Shown piece by piece: positions 21,236 through 33,118 of a stretch of DNA of 64,000 nt. The translations under genes were made by a program, and so were the position numbers. Position 1 is the first letter of the stretch. Each line of letters opens with the position of its first letter. The stretch is from positions 127,304,693 through 127,368,692 of the forward strand of contig JBOZIK010000001.1 in the NCBI GenBank assembly GCA_051453625.1, written 5' to 3'. This DNA comes from Welwitschia mirabilis. Taxonomy: Eukaryota; Gnetophyta; Gnetopsida; Welwitschiales. Under the pieces are notes generated by a model, which was given only the letters and a program-made list of their open reading frames with translations, did no database searches and was not told the origin of the DNA.

Positions 21236-23660
21236 TTATTTAATGATTAACTATGGGTTTGAATAACACTTACAAGACTAACATAGAACTATAATTCTCA
21301 AATAAATGGAAGCCAACATGGAATTAAAAATCTGACTCTCTTAAAGAAGGAAATAACTAGGTGTAGGCGAAGGTTCAAACACATTCAGAACAATACTTGT
21401 ATTAAACTACTCTCGAAGCTCAACACTATGAGGCATTATTATCTAGATGTACACCTAGTATGTAGGATTCCCTTCATGGCCTCTACAAGAAACTCTACTA
21501 GGTGAGAGCTCCATGATGGAGAGAGTAGTAAATGTGAATGACAAGGTTTTCCCCATGCCACTGAGAATGTGCATCATGTGCTGGCTCTATAGTAGCCCAT
21601 GAAACCTTCATTCGAAGTTCGATGCAACCAACGTTTATAGGATTTCTACATTGGTGTTAGATAACCTTACTTCCTTTCTCCCTTGTCACTAAATGGTTCA
21701 CATCAAATTAGTTCAATAGTAGTAATTGTTTTTAGATTATAATGAGTAGATCATATGTCTCATAAGGGATTTATCACTTTCATATATGATTTATGTCCCA
21801 CTTCCTGATAAACTCGATAGTTCATAACAGCCTTCCTCATGGGTTACATTTACCACTTTTCTCTAATATTCTATCTACTCTACACACTACAGTTCCACAA
21901 AATAACGAAGAAGACTAGGGGATTAATAATGCTAAAAGTTCATGATCCTGCAATATTGGTGGCTCCTCCAGTAAGTAAACTTTCTTTAATAAATGGATGC
22001 ATATTTTATTTTAAGGCATAAAATAAAATAAAATAAAATAAAATTTAAAACAATTTTTTTCCTTTTCAATTATTAGTTAACTACGGAAAACAAGTAGAAA
22101 TGAGTCTTCATTTAATAACTATCTATCAAATCAAAAGTACACCTTCTTGAATAAGTTTTTAGGTAGAAGCAAACTTCTGTGTAAACCAAATCTTTCAATA
22201 AAATATCAAGACTTCCCTTCTTTACAACAAAATGGTTATACAAAAGTTAAAAAGAAACCCTTAGATAATGAATTATTTACTATGCAGTTCAAATTATCAT
22301 TTCTTGTATTCTAATGCTCTTGGACGATGACAAGAACAAATTTATAATACAAGAATCCTGAAAAGGAGTTAGGTGAATGCAACAACATAATATATTCTTG
22401 GCTTAGACGAGATGCATAGAATGCATTTAAACCGTGATATTTTTCATTTCAATTTTTGGATAATCATTAGATAAAATAGATAACTAAAAAAATGAAAACA
22501 GTGAAATTTATATGATAGCAAAACATCATGGACTTGGATTTCTTAGACATTTTTTTCTCCTTTTAATGTTTTCCATTTGAGTTTATAATTTATATTGGTA
22601 TGGACCATTAGCTTATTCATTCTCATGACTTCTTTTATAGTTCTCTTATTAAAAGTTCTGGGTTACATTATTTGAATTTATTTTTTATAGAGAAAACTTT
22701 ATAGAAACAAAATTTCAATTGCCATTGGGCTACAAATTGTAACCCTTAAACTACATGACAAGTATTAAACTAGTTAGTAGTCTTGTTTAGATGAGATATG
22801 CACATGGGTATCAATCTCATGAGGCCAAATTTTGCTCACTCTCAATTAATCTTTAAGCTCTTGCATATTTATTTGACCTATGCTTGCATAACATTGGCCT
22901 TATTCCACACATTTAACCTTGACTTATTAGGCTTCAAGATAATTTATTATACTTATTAATCTTTGAAGTGGAAATTCAACTAGATTATACAAGCAAAAGT
23001 ATCAAAGAGGTATTGAAAGAAGTACACAATAAAGGAGTGTAGAGTGGAAGAGATTTACAATTTATGAATTGAAGCTTAAAGGATTTCTATGGAACATCCT
23101 TAAAGATGAGTATCACAATTTGAAGTGAGAGATTGTTATATTAGAATATTTGATTTTATGATCTAAACTTATTTGGGTTTTGGTTGAAGCAAGGAAGTAA
23201 TTAAGATATTCAACCATCTATAATTATATTTTACTATGTTCTTAAAGTTTTTTTATAAAGACAATAACGAAGCCTTTATCCAACCTCTCATGAAAGATAT
23301 GCTTGTTCATAACAAATCGACTAAGCATTATGATCTTAGGAAATGAGGGAGATTGAAGCTCATGTAAAGAGAAAGAGGTTTGTAAGTTTTAAAGATGATA
23401 TATACAAACTTTAGAGCATATGCAGTGAATTCAAGTGAAAGATAAAGGAAGAAGAAAATTTCTAGAGGCTTGATCTTTGACTAGCAAATCTGTAGATAAC
23501 ATTCCAACTTATTCAATAATTTGTATGGCATTGAAGAAGGAAAAATTTAATGTTGTAAGTGCAACAATTAAGAAAGATAGAAAGAGAGGCTAGTTAATAA
23601 TTTAAAAGAGATGCTTGTATCTTAATTTTTGAGGATGAAACTTCTTAGGAGATAGAGACA
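21236..23660 (+). other. Interior of the TTCCACCAC element; unidentified content
   Basis: No gag, protease, RT or integrase motif was found. About 21350-22020 is less AT-rich and has more mixed codons than its surroundings, but I recognise no protein there on either strand. A five-fold AAAAT microsatellite lies at 22018-22042. Confidence 0.5.
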
Positions 23661-24881
23661 TGTCATGTCCAGATCTTCAAGTTTTGAGAACTTTTTATAT
23701 AGTCCTTAATGTCATAAGCTAGTTTAATTATTGTATGTATTTCTTTTAATTTTCCCAATGGTGAAATCTTTATTAAGAAAGCTTTATGTAATAATTCTTT
23801 ACATTTCCAAATATTGACTTAGTAAAAATTTCAGTGATTCAATGGATAAATCATTTAATTTATGGAAAATAGTTTTTATGTGGTTCTCGAAATTACTTGT
23901 TTTGAGAATTATCTTAATATACATGTGGAGCATTATGACTATTATTATGATATTGAAATGCCTAGTGGCCTGGCAAGGCTTATAGAATTTTGACCACTTC
24001 CACGCCTCCCATCATTTCCACCACTTCCACACCTCCCACCACTTCTACCAAACCTCTTCCACCACTTCCACCACTTCTACCACTTCCACTATATCATTTC
24101 CTCTACCTCTACCACTCCCTTATGGTGTCTTTTTATTATCCTATACTTTTTACTATAAATGTGACTCTTTTCTTCTTATATTTTTATCTCAAAAAAGTTT
24201 AGACTATTGAATCTTATCATCTTAATCTTAGAGCTTCATAAAGCCTTGGAACCTTAAATCTTAGAACCTTTAGAGTCTTTGAATCTTCATATTTATTTGA
24301 GTATGATTTATGATCTTCATTCAATTCTTGCATTTCTCTCTGTTATTATGGTTTGTATTCCTTAAAATCTTGGTTATTTCATATTTTGTTGAAGCTTGTG
24401 ATTTCTATGCCTAATATGAATACCATGTTTTGCCTTCTCTATCTTGATCATTTTCATCATGTTTTGAGCTAGTATCCATTTGTTTACTAGTAATTGGAAT
24501 ATAATCTAGATGTCTAAATAGTATTTTTTCTAGAGAGTAAAGGGGTAAAAATTGTTCTCCTCTAGGTGTATTGATTGAATTCTAATAATTCCTCTAGAGA
24601 GTAAAGGGGTAAAATTGTCCTCTTTAGAGATGTATATGTGAGCATATAGATTTTAGTGATTCCTCTAGAGAGTAAAGGTGTAAATTTTCCCCTATGAAGA
24701 TGTGTAAATAGATAAATTAAAAATGGTATTTAAGCATATTTTGTAATGCACTTTGGATTGTTGGAAGTATATCTTGAGTTGTCAGTACTACATTCTTAAT
24801 TTGTCTTAGTCACATATTTGCTTTTCTTTAAGAAATCCTTTCTTGTCCTTTGAATTTTCCTTTTGCACCTAATCCTTACCA
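23661..24881 (+). repeat. 3' LTR of the TTCCACCAC element
   Basis: Direct copy of 19955-21235, diverged by many transitions and small indels. It keeps the minisatellite, TATA element and triple repeat. Confidence 0.8.
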
Positions 24882-26514
24882 TGAATCATACTAGGGATTA
24901 TGATGATTTTATAATTCTCATATCATATTGTATGTGTAGGTTGAGATACTGGTATGGATTCTAATCATTGAGAAAGAAGTGCTTGATGCTAATGGATTGG
25001 AATAATTTGGTACTTATTTTATGCTATAAATACTTGAATTTGTAACATGTGAAAGAATACTATTGTAAATTTTCTATGAATGATATATAAACCTTGTAAT
25101 TCTCCTATTATTCTTTGAAGCTATTTATGATTTGACTTATTCTTCATGTTGTATTTGGCTACTTATAATCATATTTGGATGTTAATCAAGATTTTAATTA
25201 AGACATGCTAAATATTTAATTTAGTATATGTTCGTAATGAGGAACATTAAAAACATCGCTTTAAGTTGCATTCTGAGTGTTTAAGTAAAAACTAAGATGT
25301 TACTATATTACATGCGTTAAGGTTCAAAATAATAGATGCAATTTTTGAATGATGTATCAAAATTATACAATACATTCAAAGAGGAGACTAAATTCCTATA
25401 AACATTTATATATAAATTTATAAAATTTTAATAAACATTAACATTAGTAGTAAAATTTATTCATTTGAATCAAAAAATTTCCTTCCCTTAACTTGTTCAT
25501 ATTTACTCAACAACTCATGTAAGACATCATTTTAGGATGAAGATAAGGGTGAATTGGAAGCCATGAAAGAAGGAAAATTATCATTAAGAGGAGTATTAGA
25601 AGGTAATTTCAAAGGTGTAGAGGACTTTTTCCATCATTAAGGTTTGATTCTCACATAAAAGATGAAAAATGTCATAATCAGTTCAAGATGTAAATTTTCT
25701 TCATATAGTGGATCATGGATAGGCTCTTGGCTAAACTTACTTTCTTCATTAAGGTTTTCAAGGAATTATTCCTCACATGATTACTCAAGTAAAAAAGGTT
25801 GTGATTCAAAGAAGTTAATGCTATTTCTTTCATCTATGTTACTTATGGATTCATCCTTTGTGATGTAGCTTTCTAGTTTTTCATTTATCTCAAATGAATG
25901 CTTACTAACTATGTATTAATCATCATCAAATGCATCAAATCCTGCTCAAAAATATAATCTAGATGTATTTCATTGTTCACTCTCTAAGGATTTTTAAAAT
26001 TCAAGGTCTTATTGGCTTTCTCAAAGGTTTTTTTATGGGATTATTCAAGGGTTTCTTCCTCATTCCTAAGGGATATGAAGTGTGTTTCATTGATTTTAGT
26101 CTCATTAATCCCTTTAAAGGTTTATAGGTTTGTGGAATCATAGAACATACAAAGCTTTTTTTCATTTTATTATTGATTAAGAGCTGACTATTTGTTCCAG
26201 TGATTGTGAATTAAATTCAGTATTTTGAAAGAAGATTCAACAATACATTCCAAAAATCTTTAAAAGATATCTTTAAAAGAAGGTAAGATAATTTGTTAGG
26301 TGTGAGAAGTTGATAGGTGATGATCGAATTATAAAGGTAATCTAAAGGAAGATTAAGGATAAGCATTAATGGATGATGGATACAAAATTGAGCTAAAGGA
26401 TAAGGATTGTAAGGGGTGAAGGAAGGCATAGGATCAAACTCCTATGGATTGATATATGAATTTTGGAATTCATAGTTATGAGAATATTGATTCATGTATG
26501 GATGGAGTTGAGAA
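24882..26514 (-). pseudogene. Interior of the minus-strand element with gag-like Asn/Pro-rich remnant
   Basis: On the minus strand, 26217-26510 reads as a Pro/Asn/Tyr-rich segment (SFTPYNPYPLAQF) resembling the low-complexity linker of some gypsy gag proteins. Further along, 25660-25780 gives an acidic stretch (EESKFSQEPIHDPLYEENL). The sequence is cut at 26514 by the copia element. No diagnostic zinc knuckle or protease. Assignment is tentative. Confidence 0.35.
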
Positions 26515-27884
26515 TTTTGGATTATATTTTGCCAATTGATATCAAACTAGTGTCTCTTATATAGCAAATGTTGTATTTTTTATGCAAAAGAGTTTGATTT
26601 TTTACAAGTTGAAAGATGAAACTAAAATATGCACCAAAAACCTGTTTAGTTGGTTTACCCTCTAAATGGTCAAATGGACCTTAAAAGGGTTGATCCCACC
26701 TAAAGATGTCAAAGAAAAATGAACTGCATCTAGAGGGATCAAATGGATTCTGATGGGGTTGACTGAACTTATAACTTAGAGAATTGGTATCCCCAAACTA
26801 AATGACAATAGATCAATTAAATTTTTATGGGATTGACTGGATTTGAGGATCTGACATATTGTATTCTCAGACTAAGAGATAATAGATTGATTAGACCTAG
26901 GATAGGATCAATCAGACTACAGTCGATTGCACTTAGATAGGGTCGATTGGACATGGAGACGTAAAACCTTAGGGTAACCAAACTTTTCTCTCTGGTAACC
27001 TGTGTAATTTATGGCACCACAATGGGGTCGACTAGATGGTGCAGAAAAGAAATCTTTCTAAATGTTATGTATCCATTATATAGCCATTAGCTAGCTGTTT
27101 ATAGCCATTGGAGGTGCAATTCAAATGTACTAAACCCTAATAGCCTTCTATTATAAATACATAAGGTATAGATGACCAAGAAATCTTTTGAAACTATTCT
27201 CATTTGGCTAAATCATTTGTATCTGAAATATTAAGCTGTGTATTGACATTATTGTATCTTAAATTTTACATTGCTGATAGGAGAAGATTTATCATTGGGA
27301 TTCATACTTCCTTCTTTGTCAAATCTAAAACTATATTGGTGTATTGTTATAGGAGGAGAGCTCTATCTATTATACTATTTCAAAATGAGTGATATTTATG
27401 CTATTGAGACATTATCACATCACTATCTCTATTGCTAAAGATTAAGACTAAGCCTTAAAAAGTCCATGTTAAAGATTGAGACTAAGCCTTGAAAAGCTCG
27501 TGCTATAGGTTGAGACCAAGCCTTAAAAAGCCCATTGTAAAAGTTGAGATCTAGCCTAGAAAACTCTGCTTATAAAGGTTACAAGTAAACTTGAAATACC
27601 TGGTGGAGTAACAAAGATTCAAAATCTAGCCTGGAAGAAGCTGATCATTGAGAGTAAAGTAGGGAAGTTCCCATACAACTATAAATCTAGCTTGCATCAA
27701 ATTGGTAGTTTGTGCTTTTTGTTTTTGATTCTTTACTTTTAGTTTTTTATTATTTTGTGCACATCCTAGATTAATTTATTTTCATATGAAAGTTGTTTTG
27801 CAATTAATTTATTTCAGATTAATTATTGAGTTTGTAGAAGAACCTATTCACCCCCCTCCTCCTCTAGGGCTCTTAATCTTATCA
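26515..27884 (+). repeat. Copia LTR A (5' LTR)
   Basis: Starts TTTTGGATTATATTTTG (TG lost to TT) and ends CTTATCA. It carries about ten GGGGTCAACTAGAT-like motifs at 26640-27030, a TATA box ATTATAAATA at 27150-27159 and four ~34-bp tandem units (GGTTGAGACTAAGCCTTGAA) at 27440-27570. Confidence 0.88.
27440..27570 (+). repeat. ~34-bp tandem repeats in copia LTR
   Basis: Four units of AAGGTTGAGACTAAGCCTTGA AAAGYCCRTGYT. The same array is at 34842-34929 (cut) in LTR B and 39610-39770 in LTR C. It lies ~300 bp downstream of the TATA box, so within R/U5. Confidence 0.8.
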
Positions 27885-27886
27885 TT

Positions 27887-27898
27887 TGGTATTAGAGC
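27887..27898 (+). other. Copia primer-binding site
   Basis: TGGTATTAGAGC differs from the plant initiator tRNA-Met primer site TGGTATCAGAGC at one base (C to T). It starts two bases after LTR A. Confidence 0.9.
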
Positions 27899-27950
27899 TA
27901 AGTTAAGTCTCCAATAGATTTTAACCAATCTTAACAGTAGAACCCTAAAA

Positions 27951-29785
27951 ATGAGTAACCTTTCTAATGGATTTTTAACCAGTTATCTACCTATGTTTGA
28001 TGGGTTAAACTATGCCTATTGAAAAGCTAGAATGAGAATATTTATTAGATTCCTAGATGTTGACATAGAAGAAGTCATTTACAAAGGTCATACTATGACT
28101 ATGATAGCCCAAAATTATGCAAATGGCAATACTATCCTAGTTCTCAAATTCCAAGACTAATGAACAACCACAGATAAGGTAAAATCCACCATTGATGCTT
28201 ATGCTCTTAATTCAATTTTTTGTGTAATGTGTGTAGATGAATTTAAATGAATAGTAAACTGTATCTATGCCAAGGAAGCTTGGGACATTTTCAAAGTGGT
28301 ACATGAAGGAACCTCAATTATTATACAAGACAAAGTTTAGATGCTCACTTCTAAATTTAAAGATATTTATGTAGATGAAGAAGAAACTTTACAAGAACTT
28401 TTTGCTAGACTCACAGATATTGTAAACTCAATAGCAAGCCTCAAAGAATGCATGGAGAAAAGAAAAGTAATAATAAAAGTCTTAAGATCTCTACCCAAGA
28501 GATTCGAACTGAAGGTGACAACCATTGAAGAGAGGAAAAAAATCAATGCAATGGCATTAGAAGAATTTCAAGGTAATCTAAAAACCTATGAGATTAAGTT
28601 TATTAAAGTTAGAAGAAAAGGTATTGCTTTAAAATAAATTTGATAGATTAAATAAAGAACTCGATGATGATACAGTGTCTCTTCTATTCAAATGATTTAG
28701 AAAGTTTCTTCATAGGAAAAAGGAAGAAGAATCAAGTAGAAATCCAAGGAGAAGTAATCTAAAACAAAGAAAAGAGAAAGAAAAAGAAAAGGAAATCCAA
28801 TGCTACTCATGCAAAGGATTTGAACATATGGCTAATGAATGCCCTAACATTAGAAGATATAATAGAAAGTTAAGGAATCCCTCATTCATAGCTACTTGAA
28901 ATAATGAAGATGATGAAGATAAGGAAAAATATTCAGATCATGGATCAGACTGAGATAGAAGGTTGTCTTTCCAAGCTTTTACATCAATGCCTAATGATTT
29001 GGATATGATTAATGAAGAAGAATATGAGCTAGAAGATACATGTTAAGAGTTGTATGAGAAGTGTGAAAAGCTAGCCAAGAGAATAAATGAGTTAAACAAA
29101 ATAATAAATATTATTACCAAAGAAAAGGAGGAAGTGAAAGAGAAATACAATGTGCTTAAATTCGACAATGTTAATCTACTTTATTAGGTAAAAGACCTTT
29201 ATTTTTTTGTAAAACAATTTTCTGGTAGCTCTTATAGATTGGAACAGATGCTTGGAGTACATAATCCCACTAGAGACAAATCAAGTATTAGCTTTAGTAC
29301 ACAAAAATCACAAAAATAGGTAAATCAAAAAAGTAAGTATATGCCTAATCTTTTGTGTAAATTTTATGGTAAATTTAATCATTCCAAACCATTTTGCAAA
29401 GTTAGACAATTAATGATTTTCTCTAAAAATGTAAATACATTTTATTTTAAGCTTGTTTCTAAGAAAAATGTACCATCTATGTTAAATAAGACAAAGTGGA
29501 TTAAATCTAATAATCTTCAAAGTTTTTTGACATAGATAGATTTTAGAGGACCACGTATGAACAATTGGTATCTAGACAGTGATTATTTAAGACATATATC
29601 AAGAGATAAATCAAGTTTTTAAAACTTGAAAAGCATAAACACAGGAGAAGTCATCTTTGAAAATAACAAAACAGCAAAAATAGAAGGTATAGGATGCATC
29701 AAGGAAGATATGTTACCTAAACTTGATAATGTGCTTTATGTTAATGGTTTGAAATACAATTTATTAAGTGTAAGTCAACTTTATG
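27951..29785 (+). pseudogene. Copia gag copy 1 plus start of protease
   Basis: Starts at ATG 27951 (MSNLSNGFLTSYLPMFDG). The copia gag region follows, with a stop in YAY*KARM where Trp is expected, then 28341-28637 (LQELFARLTDIVNSIASL). A CCHC knuckle CYSCKGFEHMANEC lies at about 28803, followed by a coiled coil near 29000-29160. A second knuckle-like block at 29350 has Tyr in place of the second Cys (CKFYGKFNHSKPFC). At 29567 the protease motif reads WYLDSD instead of WYLDSG. The gag-pre-integrase block NVLYVNGLKYNLLSVSQL runs into the gap at 29786. Confidence 0.88.
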
Positions 29786-29885
29786 NNNNNNNNNNNNNNN
29801 NNNNNNNNNNNNNNNNNNNNNNNNNNNNNNNNNNNNNNNNNNNNNNNNNNNNNNNNNNNNNNNNNNNNNNNNNNNNNNNNNNNNN
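29786..29885. other. Assembly gap (100 N) between gag copies
   Basis: Exactly 100 N. The sequence to its right is homologous to sequence ~1.6 kb to its left. Confidence 0.99.
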
Positions 29886-31560
29886 ACTTGGAACATTCTC
29901 AAAGTGGCACATGAAGGAACATCAACTGTTAAACAAGCTAAACTCTAGATGCTCATTTCTAAATTTGAAGATATTCATATGGATAAAGAACAGACTTTGC
30001 AGGAATTTTTTACTAGACTTATAGATATCGTGAACTCAATAGCAAGCCCTAGAGAACATATGGAGGAAAGAAAAGCAGTAAGCAAAGTCATGAAATTCCT
30101 ATTCAAGAGATTCAAACCAAAGGTGATAGCCATCGAAGAGATCAAAAACATCAATTTAATAACATTAAAAGGACTTCAAGGTAATTTACAAACTTATGAG
30201 CTTAAGTTTGTTAAAGATGGAAGAAAATGTATTGCTTTAAATGTGTGCAAAAAGATTATAGATCTATTGGATCAGATGAAGAACTTGATGATGATGAACT
30301 AGCTCTTTTAGCCAAATGATTCAGAAAGTTTCTTCATAGGAAAAAGAAAGGATCAATAAGTAGGAATTTAAGGAGAAGTAATCCAAAACAAATAAAGCAG
30401 CAAGAAAAGGGGAAAAAAATCCAATGCTACTCATGCAAAGTATTTGGACATATGGCTAATGAGTGTCATAACAGAGATAACAAAACGTCAAGGAATCCCT
30501 TATTCGTGGCTACTTGGGATAATGAAGATGATGAAGATGAGGAAAACTATTCAGATCATGGATTAGACAGAGATAGAAGGTTATCTTTCATGCCTTTTAT
30601 GCCATTAATTAAAAATGTGCCTAGCACATCAATGCCTAATGATTTGGATATGATTAATGAAAAAGAATATGAGCTAGAAGACACATGTCAAGAGTTGCAT
30701 GAGAAGTGTGAAAAGCTAGCCAAGAGAATAAATGAGTTAAATAAAATAGTGAAGATTATTACTAAAGAAAAGGAGGAAGTGGAAGAGAAATCCAATGTGC
30801 TTAAATCTAATAACATCAAGCTAAATTCTCAGGTAAAATATATTTCTTTTTTTATAAATAAATTTTTAGTAGCTCTTCTAAATTGAAACAAATGCTTGGA
30901 GTACGTAAGCCCACTGGAGACAAATTAGGTATCGGGTTTAGTACACAAAAATCACAAAAATAGGTAAGCCAGACAAGTAAGTATGTGCCTAATCTTTTGT
31001 GTAATTTCTATAGTAAAGTTGATCATTCAAAACCTTTTTGTAAAGTTAGACAATTAATGCTTTTCTATGAAAATGTAAACACATTACCTTTTAAGTTTAT
31101 TCCTAATAAAAATGTACCACCTAAGTCAAATAAGACTAAGTGGGTTAAAGCTAATAATATTCAAAGTTTTTTGACATAGATAGATTTTAGAGAACCACAT
31201 ATAAACAGTTGGTATCTAGACAGTGATTGTTCAAAAATATGTCAAGAGATAAATCAAGTTTTCAAAACTTGAAAAGCATAAATGGAGAATAAGTCATCTT
31301 TGGAAATAATGAAATAGCAAAAATAGAAGGTACAAGATACATCAAGGAAGGTATGTTTCCTAAGCTTAATAATGCACTTTATGTTAATGGTTTGAAACAT
31401 AATTTATTTAAGTGTAAGTTAACTTTGTGACAAAGGGCATAGAATAATTTTTAAAAAATCAAAATGTACTATTATGGATGAGAAAACAGATGCATTTCTT
31501 GCAAAATGTATAGATAATACGTATAGATTAGATGTTAAATCAGTTGATCAAATGTTCTCT
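29886..31560 (+). pseudogene. Copia gag copy 2 plus start of protease
   Basis: Homologous to 28270-29785 in the same order and entered mid-gag. The CCHC knuckle CYSCKVFGHMANEC (30427-30468) is intact and sits at the head of a 144-codon open frame to 30886. That frame has an acidic patch and a heptad-rich segment (DTCQELHEKCEKLAKRINEL) predicted to form a coiled coil. The second knuckle again has Tyr for Cys (31001-31045) and the protease motif again reads WYLDSD (31211). After LCDKGH the reading continues to about 31560 and then gag-pre-integrase similarity stops. No integrase or RT follows. Confidence 0.88.
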
Positions 31561-31689
31561 ATAAATTAAGATATTAGGAGAAATTTTGATGAAACTAAAT
31601 GTTATTTTGTAAATTCTGATGAAACACCCAATGTCTATAATCAATTTGCTAATCATGAAAATGATCTGGGATTAAGTCACTATCCCTTA

Positions 31690-32058
31690 GTTGATTACAG
31701 GGCGGTCAACCAGATTTATGATTCAATCAACTAGATGTGGTCAGTCAACTGGATTGAGAGCCCGATCACTTAGACCCCTTTCAGTACTATAGACTCATGT
31801 CTTAATAGGTCAATTGAAACTTTAAGTGGTCGACCAAATTTAATGGATTATAATGTGGAAGTACAGTCAGTGGACCCAATTTCTTTCTTCATTTTACCCT
31901 ATTTCCTTTAGTCTATAAAAGATATAGAACCTAAACTTGATTTTATTATGTTCTAACCCTCTCTAACTCTCAGATCTAGTGAGTTTCTTTCAAGATCTAG
32001 AGCTTGTACTTTTAGATCTAGTATTTTTCTTAGTTATTTTTCTTGTAAGGGACTCGGA
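31690..32058 (+). promoter_or_regulatory. Putative internal promoter of the extra ORF
   Basis: It contains five GTCAAC(C/T)(A/G)GAT-like motifs (31697-31870) like those in the LTR U3. A TATA box CTATAAAAG follows at 31913-31921, then a pyrimidine-rich leader with AGATCTAG repeats up to ATG 32059. The layout repeats that of the LTR promoter but the sequence is not a simple LTR copy. Function is inferred. Confidence 0.5.
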
Positions 32059-33118
32059 ATGGCTGAAAGTTCTTCCAAAAAAAGAGCAAAGGAGGCTCCT
32101 TCAAGGAAACCATCCTACTTCTACCAAGTAATGTCAGCAGAAGATGTTGAAAAGTTCACTAAGAAGTTTGAGAAGAATACTGTGTGCTAATAATGTTTTG
32201 TAGCTAATCATAGCTCAAGGAACTTAGGGAAGTCATTTAGCTCTTCAGAGAATAAGATCTTAACCATTTCTTGGATGTTTTAGGTCCAGCTTATTATTTT
32301 CTTACTAGGATGTTTTATTGTAATGCCTCTTTTGATTATGATTCTAGGACTCTTAAAATCCTTGCTTTGGTTTGAGGATGAGAGTGATATCAAATCTCAT
32401 CTCTCAGCTAATTGATCTTCCAAGGTGAGATTATGAGGAGCTTTGACCTCTTAGAGAGACCATGGAAGATAAGTTTGTGGTTATTAAGGAGCTTTTTTAT
32501 AAAGTACACTCTTAGAAGCACACTTTGTCTACTCTTTGTTGACTCCTAAATATCATTTTTTTCATTTAGTTTTTACTTATAACTTTTTACATTTAGCTAG
32601 TCATCATGATGAGCCTCTTGTCATTGATCCTATTTGATGTATTTGGTAGGAACTGAGCATTTTATTGATGCTCCTACCATAATACAAAAGAATATGGCCT
32701 TACAGCTAGAGTACAACAAAACTAGGGATTTACCCTACTTTATGCTTATCATTAGTATTTATTGCCATTTTCGTATTAATTTTCATCCTAAATTAAAAAA
32801 CCTTTAGATAGTGTTATCCATTGGGCATGTGACCTTATCTTGTATGTATATCTTTTCCTCTTCTAAGAAATCTCCTACTACTACTTGAAAGGAAGTATAT
32901 CCTGATGAGACTCTTTCATATCTAAGATGGATTAACTCTTACATCAGAAACATGAAAGAAGCCATTATTACAACTAGATATGACATTGTGAATAACTCAG
33001 TAGAGGTTACCAATTTAGCACACACTGGAGGAGATGAGGAAGAAGAAGAGAAAGACTCTGGAGAGGAAGAAGAAGAAGAAGAAGAAGAATAAGAAGAAGA
33101 AGAAGAGGAGTTTGATTA
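32059..33118 (+). pseudogene. Extra copia ORF, resembles 'putative plant transposon protein' family, acidic tail
   Basis: It starts MAESSSKKRAKEAPSRKPSY and continues in shifting frames with DVEKFTKKFEKNTV, MFYCNASFDYDSRTL, LIDLPRWDY-like, HFFHLVFTYNFLHLASHHDE and RYDIVNNSVEVTNLAH. It ends in a run of more than 20 Glu/Asp (33030-33117, GAAGAA repeats, one stop inside). A basic Ser/Lys N-terminus, a central domain and an acidic tail are typical of the plant-transposon-protein family (Transposase_32-like) found in plant genomes. Two stops (TAATAA) follow residue ~45 and there are at least two frameshifts, so it is dead. The position after the pol slot and before the polypurine tracts is where Sireviruses carry their optional extra ORF. 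Confidence 0.6.

Larger units (their letters stand above)
19955..24881 (+). mobile_element. LTR retrotransposon with TTCCACCAC-rich LTRs, probably non-autonomous
   Basis: Two direct repeats of about 1.2-1.28 kb (19955-21235 and 23661-24881) both start TGTCATGTCCAGATCTTCAAG. They share a TATA box, a cytosine-rich minisatellite and a triple internal repeat. The 2.4-kb interior shows no gag or pol domain. A purine-rich run (AGGAGATAGAGACA) precedes the second LTR. The 3' LTR ends (TGTCA/TACCA) are uncertain and I found no matching target duplication. Confidence 0.75.

Noticed and set aside
25662-25868. Ser-rich 68-codon plus-strand frame
   Set aside because: Antisense to the interior of the minus-strand LTR element; no domain.
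27440-27570. CRISPR-like regular ~34-bp repeats
   Set aside because: Units are contiguous without spacers, are diverged, occur in all LTR copies, and the context is eukaryotic.
33030-33117. GAA microsatellite as an independent repeat
   Set aside because: It is in frame at the end of the extra copia ORF and codes its acidic tail, so it is reported as part of that ORF.
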